Origin: Mycobacteriaceae bacterium
GTDB taxonomy: Bacteria; Actinomycetota; Actinomycetes; Mycobacteriales; Mycobacteriaceae
Direction: 5' to 3'
NCBI GenBank assembly: GCA_013362555.1
Contig: JABFVX010000037.1
Coordinates: forward strand, 1-15,504
Length of the DNA: 15,504 nucleotides
The translations under genes and the position numbers were made by a program. Every line of letters begins with the position of its first letter. Within the stretch, counting starts at the first letter, position 1. Shown piece by piece: positions 8,179-15,442 of this stretch. The notes under the pieces were generated by a model, which was not told the origin of the DNA, searched no databases, and was given only the letters and a program-made list of their open reading frames with translations.

Positions 8179-9042
8179 ATGTCCGATGCCGAGATAGCGC
8201 GGTTGGTCGACCTGTCCCGGTATCCGCTGCTGGATCCCGATATCGACGCGGGCCGGGAGCTGGTAGACCGGGCGCGGCGGGATCTCGCGGCATGCGGCTG
8301 CAGCGTCCTGCGGGGCTTCATCCGGCCGGACCAGCTGGACGAGCTGCGCCGGGAAGGCGCGGATCTGGCATCGGCGTCCTACGACACGGTGGAGACCGTC
8401 AACGCCTACAACCTCGGCCCCGACGCGGTGCGCGGGCTGCCCGACGAGCACCCGGCCCGGATTCCGATGCGGCGCGGCAACGCCTTCGTAGCGCGCGACC
8501 GCATTCCGGCGGACGCCATCGTGCACCGGCTCTACACCAGCCGCGCCTTCCAGCGTTTCGTCGCACTGTGTTTCGGGCTGCCCGCACTGTACGAGCTCGG
8601 TGATCCACTGGCAGGCCTGGTCTTGAACGTCATCACGCCGGGCCGCGAGCACCCGTGGCACTTCGACACCAACGAGTTCACCGTGAGCATGCTCACCCAA
8701 GCGCCGGACCGGGGCGGCGAGTTCGAGTACTGTCCGAATATCCGTACGCCCCAACGAGAGAACCTCGACGCCGTGCGGGCGGTGGTGACCGGCGCCGACC
8801 GCACTCCGGTGCGCAGGCTGGTGCTCGACCCGGGCGACCTGCAGCTGTTCCAAGGCCGCTACGCACTGCACCGGGTGTGCCCGCCCGGCGGCGGCCGGTC
8901 GCGGCACACCGCGATCTTCGCTTACAGCGAGCGGCCCGGGGTGATCGGCACCGTCGCCCGCACCCGCCAGCTGTTCGGACGGGTCCTGCCCGAGCACGAG
9001 GCCGCGGCGAGCAAGGTGCGCGTCGACGCGCTCCTGGACTGA
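8179..9042 (+). CDS. 2-oxoglutarate/Fe(II)-dependent oxygenase
   Basis: Cytosolic non-haem iron oxygenase of 287 residues with a double-stranded beta-helix core. The facial triad is His161 and Asp163 in EHPWHFDTNEF, with His231 in YALHRVCPPGG. The 2-oxoglutarate carboxylate is probably bound by Arg240 or Arg242. The HWHFD-NEFTVSMLTQ block resembles the BesD/HalD-type free-amino-acid hydroxylase/halogenase group. In halogenases the aspartate is replaced by glycine, so the Asp here predicts hydroxylation rather than chlorination. The ATG at 8179 has GGAG upstream. It is followed after 40 bp by the methyltransferase/acyltransferase fusion, so they are very probably co-transcribed. Substrate unknown; an amino acid or amino-acid-derived betaine would suit the neighbours. 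Assignment to the superfamily is firm, to the subgroup tentative. Confidence 0.9.
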   Translation: MSDAEIARLVDLSRYPLLDPDIDAGRELVDRARRDLAACGCSVLRGFIRPDQLDELRREGADLASASYDTVETVNAYNLGPDAVRGLPDEHPARIPMRRGNAFVARDRIPADAIVHRLYTSRAFQRFVALCFGLPALYELGDPLAGLVLNVITPGREHPWHFDTNEFTVSMLTQAPDRGGEFEYCPNIRTPQRENLDAVRAVVTGADRTPVRRLVLDPGDLQLFQGRYALHRVCPPGGGRSRHTAIFAYSERPGVIGTVARTRQLFGRVLPEHEAAASKVRVDALLD

Positions 9043-9082
9043 CCGCGGCCGAACCGAACACGGACTCAGAACGGGGACTGGC

Positions 9083-11713
9083 GTGCGACTCGATTCGACC
9101 GGCAAGGTGGTGCTCGACCACATCTACGACCGGCCGGATCCCCGGCCGTATTTCACCACGCTGCGCCAAGTCGACTATGTGATACCGCAGTTGGCCAAGG
9201 CGTACTTCTCGGCGCTGATCCGCGAGTATCGGCACGCCCGCGGGGTGCGGCGCCCGAAGGTCCTCGACGTCGGCTGTTCATACGGCATCAACGCGGCACT
9301 GCTCCGCCACGACCTCACGATGGACGACCTCTACGACCGCTACCGCGACGCGGACGGGCTGTCCCGGGCCGAGCTGCTCGCCCTGGACCGCGGCCTAGCG
9401 GCCGCTCAGCACGGCACGGGCGTCCAAGCACGGTACGCAGGCCTCGACGTGTCCGCCCCGGCGCTGGACTACGCGGTGGCCGCCGGATTTCTCGACGAAG
9501 CGGTGTGCGCGGACCTGGAATCCGGCGACCCGACGGCGGCACAGCGAGCGGCGCTCGCCGACACCGACATCGTGATCTCCACCGGCTGCCTCGGATACCT
9601 GGGCGCGCCGACACTCACCCGGATCGCGCAGTCCTGTGGCGATCGGCCGCCGTGGATGGCACATTTCGTGCTGCGGATGTTCCCGTTCGAGCCCATCGCC
9701 GCGGAGCTCGACGGCTTGGGCTATGAGACACTCGCCGTGCCGGGAGTATTCCGGCAGCGCCGGTTCGCCGCCCCCGAAGAGCGGGAACGGGTGCTGCACG
9801 CGCTGGACGCCCAGGGTGTCGACACCACGGGCGTCGAAGACTCCGGATGGTTCTATGCCCAACTGTTCGTGTCCCGACCAGTCACATCGAATGCGACGGT
9901 GAAAACGGTGAATACCAAAATCGACGAGCGAGCGGAGCTGTCGCCCCGGACCTTCGGCAACGAGGACCGCTTGCCGCGGGTGCCGCTGCCGAGCCTGGAC
10001 GACAGCTGCACGCGCTTTCTGCGGTGGTGCACGCCGCTGCTCACGGCGGAGCAGCTGGCGCAGACCACGGCGGCCGTCGAAGCCTTCCGCGCGGCGGACA
10101 GCCCGGCCCGGGCGCTGCATGCCGAATTGGAGCGCTACAACGCCGATCCGGCGGTCCACAGCTGGCTCGACGACTTCTGGGACACCCGGTACCTCGGACG
10201 CCGCGACCGCATCGCGCTCAACGCGAACTTCTTCTTCCTCTTCGCCGACACCACCCAGCGCAGGCTGGACCGCGCGGTGGGGCTGATCGCGGGCGCGCTG
10301 GACTACAAGCTGCGCCTCGACGCCGAGCTGGTCACCCCGGCAGTGCAGCGCGGCGCCCCGCTGTCGATGCACCAGTACCGATACCTGTTCGGCACCACTC
10401 GAATTCCGCACGAAGTGCAGGACACCGCACGCACCCCCTACAGCGCGTCCGAGCCGGGCCCGTCCACCGCGCGCCACATCGTCGTGTTCCACCGCGGCGC
10501 GATTTTCCGGATGGACGTCTTCGACCCGGACGGCCGCCCGCATGCCGCCGAAGACTTGGCGGCGGGCCTGGAAGAGCTGCTCAAAACCGCGGTTCCGGCC
10601 GAGGTTTCCGCGGGCGCGTTCACCACCATGGCGCGCGCCGAGTGGGCGGCGCGGCGCACGGTGCTGCTGGCCGACCCGACCAACGCCGCGGCGCTGGAGA
10701 CCATCGAGACAGCCCTGTTCTGCCTGGCGCTCGACGAAGACGTCTACGACAACCGCACGGCCGCGTGCGATCAGCTGCTGCACGGCGACAGCCGTGACCG
10801 GTGGTTCGACAAGGCGGTGACGTTCATCGTGTTCGCCGACGGCCGGGCCGGCATCAACGTCGAGCACTGCGCCCTGGACGGCACCACGATCCTCGGCTTC
10901 GTGGACGCGGTGCTCGCGGTGTCGGACGAGGTCCGGGTGGAGCGGCTGGGCAGCGTGCCGCAACTGTCCCCCGTCGAGTTCGCGCTCGACGACGCCTCGC
11001 GCTCGGCCGCGGCCGACGCGGCCGCGGATTTCGCCGCCTATGCCGCGGCGACGGCGACCACCACCCTGTCGTTCCCCTTCGGCTCCAGCCGCGCCAAGGA
11101 GCTGAAAATCTCCCCGGACGCGCTGGTGCAGTTGGCGTATCAGCTCGCGCACCGCCGCTCGAAGGGCTTCGTCGGCGCCACCTACGAATCGATCTCCACC
11201 CGGCAGTTCCATCACGGGCGCACCGAGGCGATGCGGGTGGTCACCCCGGAGGTGCTGGCGTTCGCGGACGCCATGGAGAATCCCGAGTTGGACGCTCCCG
11301 CCCGGCGGCGGGCCCTGCGCGCCGCCGCCGACGCTCACGTCGCGCGAGCCAAGGACTGCCAGGCCGGCCTCGCTCCGGAACAACACCTGTGGGAGCTGCA
11401 GTTCATCCAGCGACGCAAGGGGGCCGAGCTCGGGGCCGCCGCACCGCTCACCCTCTACGACACCCCGGGCTGGACGGTGACCCGCGACGACTACCTGAGC
11501 ACGAGCTCGGCGCCGTCGGTCAACATCCAGTTCTTCGGCTTCGGCATGACCAGCGTCCGCTGTATCGGCGTCGGCTACGTGCTGCTGCCGGACCGCTTCA
11601 ACATCTACCTGAGCACTCCGCGGCAAGTGGGCGACCAAATGCACGCCTTCGCCGAAGAACTCGTTCGGGCCGTGGACGAGCTACAGGCCCTGTTAGCATC
11701 GCCCGATGCATGA
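9083..11713 (+). CDS. SAM methyltransferase / choline-carnitine O-acyltransferase fusion
   Basis: An 876-residue two-domain protein. Residues 1-265 form a class I SAM-dependent methyltransferase with motif I VLDVGCSYGI (60-69), an acidic motif II region (YAGLDVSAPALDY) and a post-motif DTDIVISTGCLGYL. Residues about 297-870 form a complete choline/carnitine acyltransferase. It has the entry motif LPRVPLPSLDDSCTRFLRW, QYRYLFGTTRIP (431-442), HIVVFHRGAIFRMDVF, the catalytic His595 in NVEHCALDG, TYESISTRQFHHGRTEAMR (700-718), STS at 806-808, and a GVGY-type tail. This family moves acyl groups between CoA and a hydroxylated quaternary amine such as carnitine. A fused methyltransferase is unusual. 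The start is GTG 9083 with GGGGA upstream; the stop overlaps the next start by 8 bp. With the upstream oxygenase it suggests hydroxylation, methylation and acylation of one small molecule. A frameshift artefact is unlikely because the frame is uninterrupted. Confidence 0.93.
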   Translation: MRLDSTGKVVLDHIYDRPDPRPYFTTLRQVDYVIPQLAKAYFSALIREYRHARGVRRPKVLDVGCSYGINAALLRHDLTMDDLYDRYRDADGLSRAELLALDRGLAAAQHGTGVQARYAGLDVSAPALDYAVAAGFLDEAVCADLESGDPTAAQRAALADTDIVISTGCLGYLGAPTLTRIAQSCGDRPPWMAHFVLRMFPFEPIAAELDGLGYETLAVPGVFRQRRFAAPEERERVLHALDAQGVDTTGVEDSGWFYAQLFVSRPVTSNATVKTVNTKIDERAELSPRTFGNEDRLPRVPLPSLDDSCTRFLRWCTPLLTAEQLAQTTAAVEAFRAADSPARALHAELERYNADPAVHSWLDDFWDTRYLGRRDRIALNANFFFLFADTTQRRLDRAVGLIAGALDYKLRLDAELVTPAVQRGAPLSMHQYRYLFGTTRIPHEVQDTARTPYSASEPGPSTARHIVVFHRGAIFRMDVFDPDGRPHAAEDLAAGLEELLKTAVPAEVSAGAFTTMARAEWAARRTVLLADPTNAAALETIETALFCLALDEDVYDNRTAACDQLLHGDSRDRWFDKAVTFIVFADGRAGINVEHCALDGTTILGFVDAVLAVSDEVRVERLGSVPQLSPVEFALDDASRSAAADAAADFAAYAAATATTTLSFPFGSSRAKELKISPDALVQLAYQLAHRRSKGFVGATYESISTRQFHHGRTEAMRVVTPEVLAFADAMENPELDAPARRRALRAAADAHVARAKDCQAGLAPEQHLWELQFIQRRKGAELGAAAPLTLYDTPGWTVTRDDYLSTSSAPSVNIQFFGFGMTSVRCIGVGYVLLPDRFNIYLSTPRQVGDQMHAFAEELVRAVDELQALLASPDA

Positions 11714-11933
11714 TGGGGACCATCGGCGACGGCAGCGATACCGCCGCGCCACCACCGCGATCCTGGCCGTCGCCGTCGCCGTGAGCCTCACCGGCTGCGG
11801 CTGCGGCAAGAAGCGCTGGTGCGAACACGACGCCACCGACACCAAAGTCAGCGACAGCTACTGCAAACGCGGCGCACCCGGCTACGAATGGGAAACCGAC
11901 AGCCACCACAAAAAAGGCCGCCACAAACACTGA
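11706..11933 (+). CDS. Small Cys/His-rich lipoprotein
   Basis: A 75-residue protein. An Arg-rich n-region (residues 7-14) and a hydrophobic stretch (TTAILAVAVAVSL) lead to a lipobox SLTGC with the predicted lipidated Cys31. The mature part is only about 45 residues and holds four further cysteines (CGCGKKRWCE, DSYC). It ends in a His/Lys-rich tail (SHHKKGRHKH) that could bind metal. The start ATG overlaps the acyltransferase stop by 8 bp, so translation is probably coupled and the gene belongs to the operon. I do not recognise a family; similar short Cys-rich actinobacterial lipoproteins are common and uncharacterised. The lipobox and tight overlap argue that it is real. Confidence 0.75.
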   Translation: MHDGDHRRRQRYRRATTAILAVAVAVSLTGCGCGKKRWCEHDATDTKVSDSYCKRGAPGYEWETDSHHKKGRHKH

Positions 11934-11939
11934 ACAGAT

Positions 11940-11994
11940 CTTCCAGAATGACCCGTGACGTGCGCTGAACGCACACCACGGGTCATTCTGGAAG
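11940..11994. repeat. Intergenic palindrome R5
   Basis: Arms at 11940-11964 and 11970-11994, loop CTGAA, with two adjacent mismatches in the middle of a 25-bp stem. It begins 7 bp after the lipoprotein stop codon. It is identical to R6 throughout their shared length and belongs to the same duplicated segment. Confidence 0.96.
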
Positions 11995-12036
11995 AACGAA
12001 CACCCGAGCTTCGGCGTCAGAACGACCTTGCCGACG
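11995..12036 (-). pseudogene. Decayed 3' end of a second oxidoreductase gene
   Basis: Read on the minus strand this matches the last codons and downstream region of the 12131-13114 gene. It encodes VGKVVLTP, but the stop TAG has become AAG. The whole segment 11941-12036, palindrome included, repeats 12063-12158 at an offset of 122 bp. There are five differences, all outside the palindrome; two of those in the coding part are synonymous (GTT/GTC). It looks like the remnant of a tandem paralogue lost by deletion. Confidence 0.75.
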
Positions 12037-12062
12037 ACTCACCAACGAGTCAGCCAACCAAA

Positions 12063-12115
12063 TTCCAGAATGACCCGTGACGTGCGCTGAACGCACACCA
12101 CGGGTCATTCTGGAA
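12063..12115. repeat. Intergenic palindrome R6
   Basis: Arms at 12063-12086 and 12092-12115, loop CTGAA, carrying the same central mismatches as R5. It lies 15 bp downstream of the oxidoreductase stop codon (minus strand). Confidence 0.96.
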
Positions 12116-12130
12116 GAACGAACACCTGGG

Positions 12131-13114
12131 CTACGGCGTCAGGACAACCTTGCCGACGGTGGCTCGGGTGGTCAGGGCGGTGTGTGCGGTTGCGGCGTCC
12201 TTCAAGGAAAACGGCGGGTTGACCAATGGCGTGAGGCGGCCGGACGCTACTTCCGTGAGAGCCCGTATCTCCAATTCGCGCAGGCCGCCGGGGCGTTGCA
12301 GCAGGCGAGCTCCGACGGCGGCGGTGGCGGAGATGCCGAAGCGGAACAGATCGCCCGCCGACAACTCCACCGGGGCGCCCGCCGAGAACCCGAACAGCAC
12401 CAGGCGGCCGCCGCTGCCGAGCAGTTCCAGTGCGGCCCGGCCGGATTCGCCGCCCACGCCGTCGAGCGCCACCGTCGCAGCACGGCCGGCGAGCGCGGTG
12501 CGCACCTGCTCGGCCCAGTCCGGCGCGGTGTAGTCCACCGCGATGTCGGCGCCGAGCTCCCGCACGAGCGCGACCTTTGTCACACCGCCCGCGACTCCCG
12601 CCACAATCGCACCGACGTTGCGGGCCGCCTGCACCAACAGCGCGCCGAGCCCGCCCGCGGCCGCGGTGATCACCACGACATCGTCCGCGGTGAGTTGTGC
12701 GGTCTCCAGGATGCCCATCGCGGTGCGGCCGGTGCCGATGGCCGCCACCGCGGCCTGCGCCGACACCCCGGCAGGCAGCTCGTGCAACGATGCCGCGGCG
12801 GCGAGGGCCTGCTCGGCATAGCCGCCGCTGGCCTGGCCGAGATGCGCGACAACCCGCTTCCCGATCCACTCCGCGGACACCTCGGCCCCCACCGCGTCCA
12901 CCACCCCGGCAACCTCGCGTCCCGGCGTCATCGGCAGTGCGGGCAGCGGAAACGGCCCGCCCGTCTGCCCTTGCCGGATGGAGGTGTCGACCAGGTGCAC
13001 ACCCGCCGCCGCAACCGCGACGCGAACCTGCCCCGCACCGGGCGCAAGATCCGGAACCTCTTCATAACGAAGGTTTTCCGCCGGACCGAATTCGTATTGC
13101 CGTATCGCGTGCAT
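12131..13114 (-). CDS. Quinone-oxidoreductase-like MDR protein (NADPH-dependent)
   Basis: Medium-chain dehydrogenase/reductase of the zinc-free QOR type, 327 residues, expected to reduce quinones or other alpha,beta-unsaturated carbonyls with NADPH in the cytosol. The N-terminal GroES-like domain starts MHAIRQYEFGPAENLRYEEVP and includes the PMTPGREVAGVV motif (61-72). The Rossmann nucleotide-binding motif is AAAGGLGALLVQAAR (151-165). The Cys and Glu zinc ligands of alcohol dehydrogenases are absent. ATG 13114 is preferred over the TTG at 13129 because the family begins at this methionine and GGTGGG lies just upstream. The 3' end was once duplicated (remnant at 11995-12036). Upstream lies the 38-bp palindrome and the desaturase-fold gene in the same direction, so partial co-transcription is possible. 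Confidence 0.94.
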   Translation of the reverse strand: MHAIRQYEFGPAENLRYEEVPDLAPGAGQVRVAVAAAGVHLVDTSIRQGQTGGPFPLPALPMTPGREVAGVVDAVGAEVSAEWIGKRVVAHLGQASGGYAEQALAAAASLHELPAGVSAQAAVAAIGTGRTAMGILETAQLTADDVVVITAAAGGLGALLVQAARNVGAIVAGVAGGVTKVALVRELGADIAVDYTAPDWAEQVRTALAGRAATVALDGVGGESGRAALELLGSGGRLVLFGFSAGAPVELSAGDLFRFGISATAAVGARLLQRPGGLRELEIRALTEVASGRLTPLVNPPFSLKDAATAHTALTTRATVGKVVLTP

Positions 13115-13164
13115 ACACCCACCCTGCAACCTGAACCACTCTCGAGGTCAACCAAGTGTGAACC

Positions 13165-13242
13165 CAGACGCACCCTTTTTGGCCAGACGCACCGGAAATA
13201 GCTCGCTATTTCCGGTGCGTCTGGCCAAAAAGGGTGCGTCTG
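13165..13242. repeat. Perfect 38-bp palindrome between two minus-strand genes
   Basis: Arms at 13165-13202 and 13205-13242 are perfect reverse complements, with only TC between them. Each arm contains CAGACGCACC twice, followed by a CTTTTTGG block in one case and GGAAATAGC in the other. The sequence is unrelated to the R1-R7 family. It starts 12 bp past the desaturase stop codon, and a T5 run lies inside the stem on the plus strand (A5 in the other arm). It may end desaturase transcription or be an element of a second palindrome family. Confidence 0.96.
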
Positions 13243-13254
13243 CTCGGGGCTCCG

Positions 13255-14064
13255 CTAGACGGCGGCGGTGCGGTCGGCGACGCGCCAGCGGTGCAGCAGC
13301 GGGGCGAAGACCAGCTCGGAGGTGCGCTCCGGGGCGTAGAGGCCCGCGGCGGCGAGTTCGGCGGCGCTGTCGCGGCCGGGCAGCTCCACCGTGGGCATCC
13401 GCCAGCCCGCGACGCGGTCCGCGATGGCCTGCAGGGCTTGGTCCGGGGCGACCTCGAACGCGCCGGTCACCAGGTTCGCGAAGAACACCGCCTGCAACTC
13501 GTCGTCCGCGGCGATGCGCTCGCAGATCGCGGCGACGGCCGGGTCGGAGGTGGCGGCGGCGATGTTGCGGTGCAGGACCGCGGAGGCGGTCTCGTCGAAC
13601 GCGGCCTCGACCAGGATCTCGAGCAGCCCCATCGCGGGTTTGGCCAGGCCCGCGGTCATGTGCGCCATGCGGACCCGCTCCAGTTCCACCGGGTCGACCG
13701 CGCGGGTTGCCATCAGGTAGTTGCGGATCACGATCGCGTGCCGGTTCTCTTCGGCGGTCCACCGGCCGACCCAGCCGAACCACGGCTCGCGCAGCAGGTA
13801 GGCGGCGAGCTCGCGGTGGTAGGCGGGCAGATTGTCGGCGAGAAGCAGGCTGACGGTGAGCGCCAGCTTGGTGGACTCGTCCAGCTTCGACTGTTCCGGC
13901 GTCCAGTCCTCGCCGCCGAGGAACGCGAAGTTTCGGCCGTCGGACCAGGGCACCAGGTCGTGCGGCTGCCACTGCGCCGCCTCGGCGACATGGCGCCGGA
14001 CATTGAGCTCGACCTCGAAGGACAAGGCGTCGAGCAGATCACGATCGGTCTTATGGTTGTGCAC
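13255..14064 (-). CDS. Acyl-ACP desaturase-fold protein with degenerate diiron site
   Basis: A 269-residue ferritin-like protein of the plant-type stearoyl-ACP desaturase family, as in mycobacterial DesA1/DesA2. Active members introduce a double bond into ACP-bound fatty acids using a diiron centre. LLLADNLPAYHREL, RWTAEENRHAIVIRNY (EENRH at 105-109), FDETASAVLHRN (Glu158) and IAADDELQAVFF align with the four ligand helices. Of six expected ligands, Glu106, His109 and Glu158 are kept, but the first Glu is Ala76, the fifth is Asp188 and the last His is Gln191. A normal diiron centre is therefore unlikely. It could be a regulatory or structural homologue. The start is GTG 14064, with TTG 14067 as an alternative; a stop just upstream rules out anything longer. 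Confidence 0.9.
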   Translation of the reverse strand: MHNHKTDRDLLDALSFEVELNVRRHVAEAAQWQPHDLVPWSDGRNFAFLGGEDWTPEQSKLDESTKLALTVSLLLADNLPAYHRELAAYLLREPWFGWVGRWTAEENRHAIVIRNYLMATRAVDPVELERVRMAHMTAGLAKPAMGLLEILVEAAFDETASAVLHRNIAAATSDPAVAAICERIAADDELQAVFFANLVTGAFEVAPDQALQAIADRVAGWRMPTVELPGRDSAAELAAAGLYAPERTSELVFAPLLHRWRVADRTAAV

Positions 14065-14118
14065 CAACCCAACCTAATGCATCACGCGCATCACCAAGCT
14101 CGAGTTCCGCTGTGAACG

Positions 14119-14184
14119 GTCACCGGGTATGCTCGTCGGCGATGACTACCGGGACGGCCTTGTGCCACGCACGGATTGGTGACC
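14119..14184. promoter_or_regulatory. Spaced inverted repeat upstream of the VOC gene
   Basis: GGTCACC (near 14119) and GGTGACC (near 14178) are inverted copies about 50 bp apart, within the 216-bp gap between the divergent desaturase and VOC genes. This could be an operator or a structured leader. I recognise no known riboswitch consensus in 14065-14280, and no promoter is called. Confidence 0.25.
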
Positions 14185-14280
14185 CGGTGCGCCGCTGAGC
14201 CCCGGATGCGCGCCGGCGCGCGCCCCGCCTTCGTCGTGATGATCACGCACATCCAAAGATCAACCACGACAGGACAATCC

Positions 14281-14655
14281 ATGCCCGCACGCTTCAATCA
14301 CACCATCATCGCCGCCAAAGACCGCAATGAATCCGCGGCGTTCTTCCGAGATATTTTCGAGTTCGCCGACGCCCCCTCGTGGGGAGTGTTCGCCAACCTG
14401 CTCTGCGCGGACGGGGTGCTGCTGCAATTCGCCGAACCACCGGTGGAGATCCAAATGCAGCACTACGCCTTCCTGGTCGACGACGACTTGTTCGACCGGG
14501 CCTACGCCAAGCTGTGCGACCGCGGAATCGAGCACGCGGCCGACCCGTTCTTCACCCGCCCCGGCGCCGTGAACGACGAGCACGGCGGCCGCGGCGTCTA
14601 CTTCCGCGACCCGGCGGGCCACGGCATCGAAATGATCACCAAGCCCTACCTGTGA
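14281..14655 (+). CDS. VOC-superfamily (glyoxalase/dioxygenase-like) protein
   Basis: A 124-residue vicinal-oxygen-chelate protein, the usual size for a single two-module unit that dimerises to form the metal site. Likely metal ligands are His7 (RFNHTII), His61 (MQHYAF) and Glu117 (GHGIEMITKPYL). The fourth, often Gln or Glu in the first module, may be Gln49. FRDPAGHGIEMI is the typical C-terminal signature. Members include glyoxalase I, dioxygenases and thiol-based resistance enzymes; the substrate cannot be inferred. ATG 14281 is preceded by AGGAC, and the fold begins exactly there, so the upstream open frame is ignored. It converges on the LGFP-repeat lipoprotein gene. Confidence 0.92.
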   Translation: MPARFNHTIIAAKDRNESAAFFRDIFEFADAPSWGVFANLLCADGVLLQFAEPPVEIQMQHYAFLVDDDLFDRAYAKLCDRGIEHAADPFFTRPGAVNDEHGGRGVYFRDPAGHGIEMITKPYL

Positions 14656-14663
14656 TCAGACCC

Positions 14664-14858
14664 TCCAGAATGACCCATGACGTGCGGTATCGAATGCGCT
14701 GCTCGCGAGGCCCTGCGGTGTGACGCACGCTGCCTCCTCGGGCCGCCGTCTCGCAGCGGTGTTCAATAGCGCTGCTCGCGAGGCCCTGCGGTGTGACGCA
14801 CGCTGCCTCCTCGGGCCGCCGTCTCGCAGCGCAAACGCACATCATGGGTCATTCTGGA
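14664..14858. repeat. Palindrome R7, split by an insertion
   Basis: The left arm (14664-14686, TCCAGAATGACCCATGACGT then GCG) and the right arm (14836-14858) pair with one mismatch. Instead of a 5-nt loop they are 149 bp apart, the gap being filled by two tandem copies of another repeat. It lies between the convergent VOC and LGFP-repeat genes, and the arms start 8 bp from one stop codon and end 8 bp before the other. Confidence 0.93.
14687..14831. repeat. Two tandem copies of a ~73-bp unit inserted in R7
   Basis: A 63-bp core is exactly repeated at 14696-14758 and 14769-14831. Each core is preceded by a similar 9-10-bp lead (GTATCGAAT and GTGTTCAATA), making units of about 73 bp. Each core begins GCGCTGCTCGCGAGG and ends TCTCGCAGCG, so its ends (CGCTGC/GCAGCG) are inverted. 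GCG flanks every junction, as if it were a 3-bp target repeat. No coding potential is claimed. Confidence 0.95.
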
Positions 14859-14866
14859 CACAAGGA

Positions 14867-15442
14867 TCAGTGGGTGGTGACGGTGGAGTGGCCGTCCATC
14901 CAGGTGATCTTGCCGCCGGTGAACTGGGCTTCCTTGCCGCCGTTGGCGGCGTCCTTCTCGTCGGTGGTGGGGTAGCCGAGCGCACCGGCCGCGCCGCCGT
15001 GGTCCTGCCAGGTGGTGCGGATGTCGCCCCAGATGTTGTGCGCTCCGGTGGTCGGACTCCAGTAGATCGCGCCGCCGTCGAACTCCTGGAACTTGCCGCC
15101 GTTCGGGCCCTCCTGCGCGCCGCTCTTGGGCAGGCCGAGCGCGCCGTTCTGGCCGCCGAGCTCCTCGTACTTGGCCCCGATCGGGCCCGCGACAGAGATC
15201 TCGCCGTTCGGCGTCTTGATCTGCTCGGTACCGCCCATCCCGAGCTTGTCCTTGAGCGAATTCGCGGCCGAACCGGCCGCAGAGCCCATGGTTTGGGCGG
15301 CCGAGGTCGCGCCGCCGCCCATCGACGCGGCGGCCGAACCGGCGGTGCTCGCCGCGTTCTCGGCGTGCTCACACCCGACGGCGAACAGCGCCGCCGCCAC
15401 GGCCGCCGCGGCCGCGGCCGTACTTCTGACGATCTGGTGCAT
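14867..15442 (-). CDS. LGFP-repeat lipoprotein
   Basis: A 191-residue exported protein. An Ala-rich signal peptide ends in a lipobox-like FAVGC with Cys23 as the probable lipidation site. Residues about 24-70 are a low-complexity Ala/Ser/Gly linker (AASMGGGATSAAQTMG). The C-terminal half carries LGFP-type repeats, which in mycolic-acid bacteria are thought to bind the cell wall. One unit runs from IGAKYEELGGQNGALGLPKS to the GGAIYWSP module, and another from TTWQDHGGAAGALGYPTTDE to the GGKITWMDG module. Only about two full repeats are present, fewer than in Cop1/PS1-like proteins. ATG 15442 is chosen because GGGAG lies just upstream and the signal peptide starts there. It probably anchors to the membrane and contacts peptidoglycan-arabinogalactan. 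Confidence 0.93.
   Translation of the reverse strand: MHQIVRSTAAAAAAVAAALFAVGCEHAENAASTAGSAAASMGGGATSAAQTMGSAAGSAANSLKDKLGMGGTEQIKTPNGEISVAGPIGAKYEELGGQNGALGLPKSGAQEGPNGGKFQEFDGGAIYWSPTTGAHNIWGDIRTTWQDHGGAAGALGYPTTDEKDAANGGKEAQFTGGKITWMDGHSTVTTH

Noticed and set aside
8179..9042. Oxygenase as a radical-type amino-acid halogenase
   Set aside because: The iron ligand Asp163 is present; halogenases of this group have Gly or Ala there.
14065..14280. Riboswitch upstream of the VOC gene
   Set aside because: Some inverted repeats and a CTGAG string are present, but no known aptamer core could be assembled.
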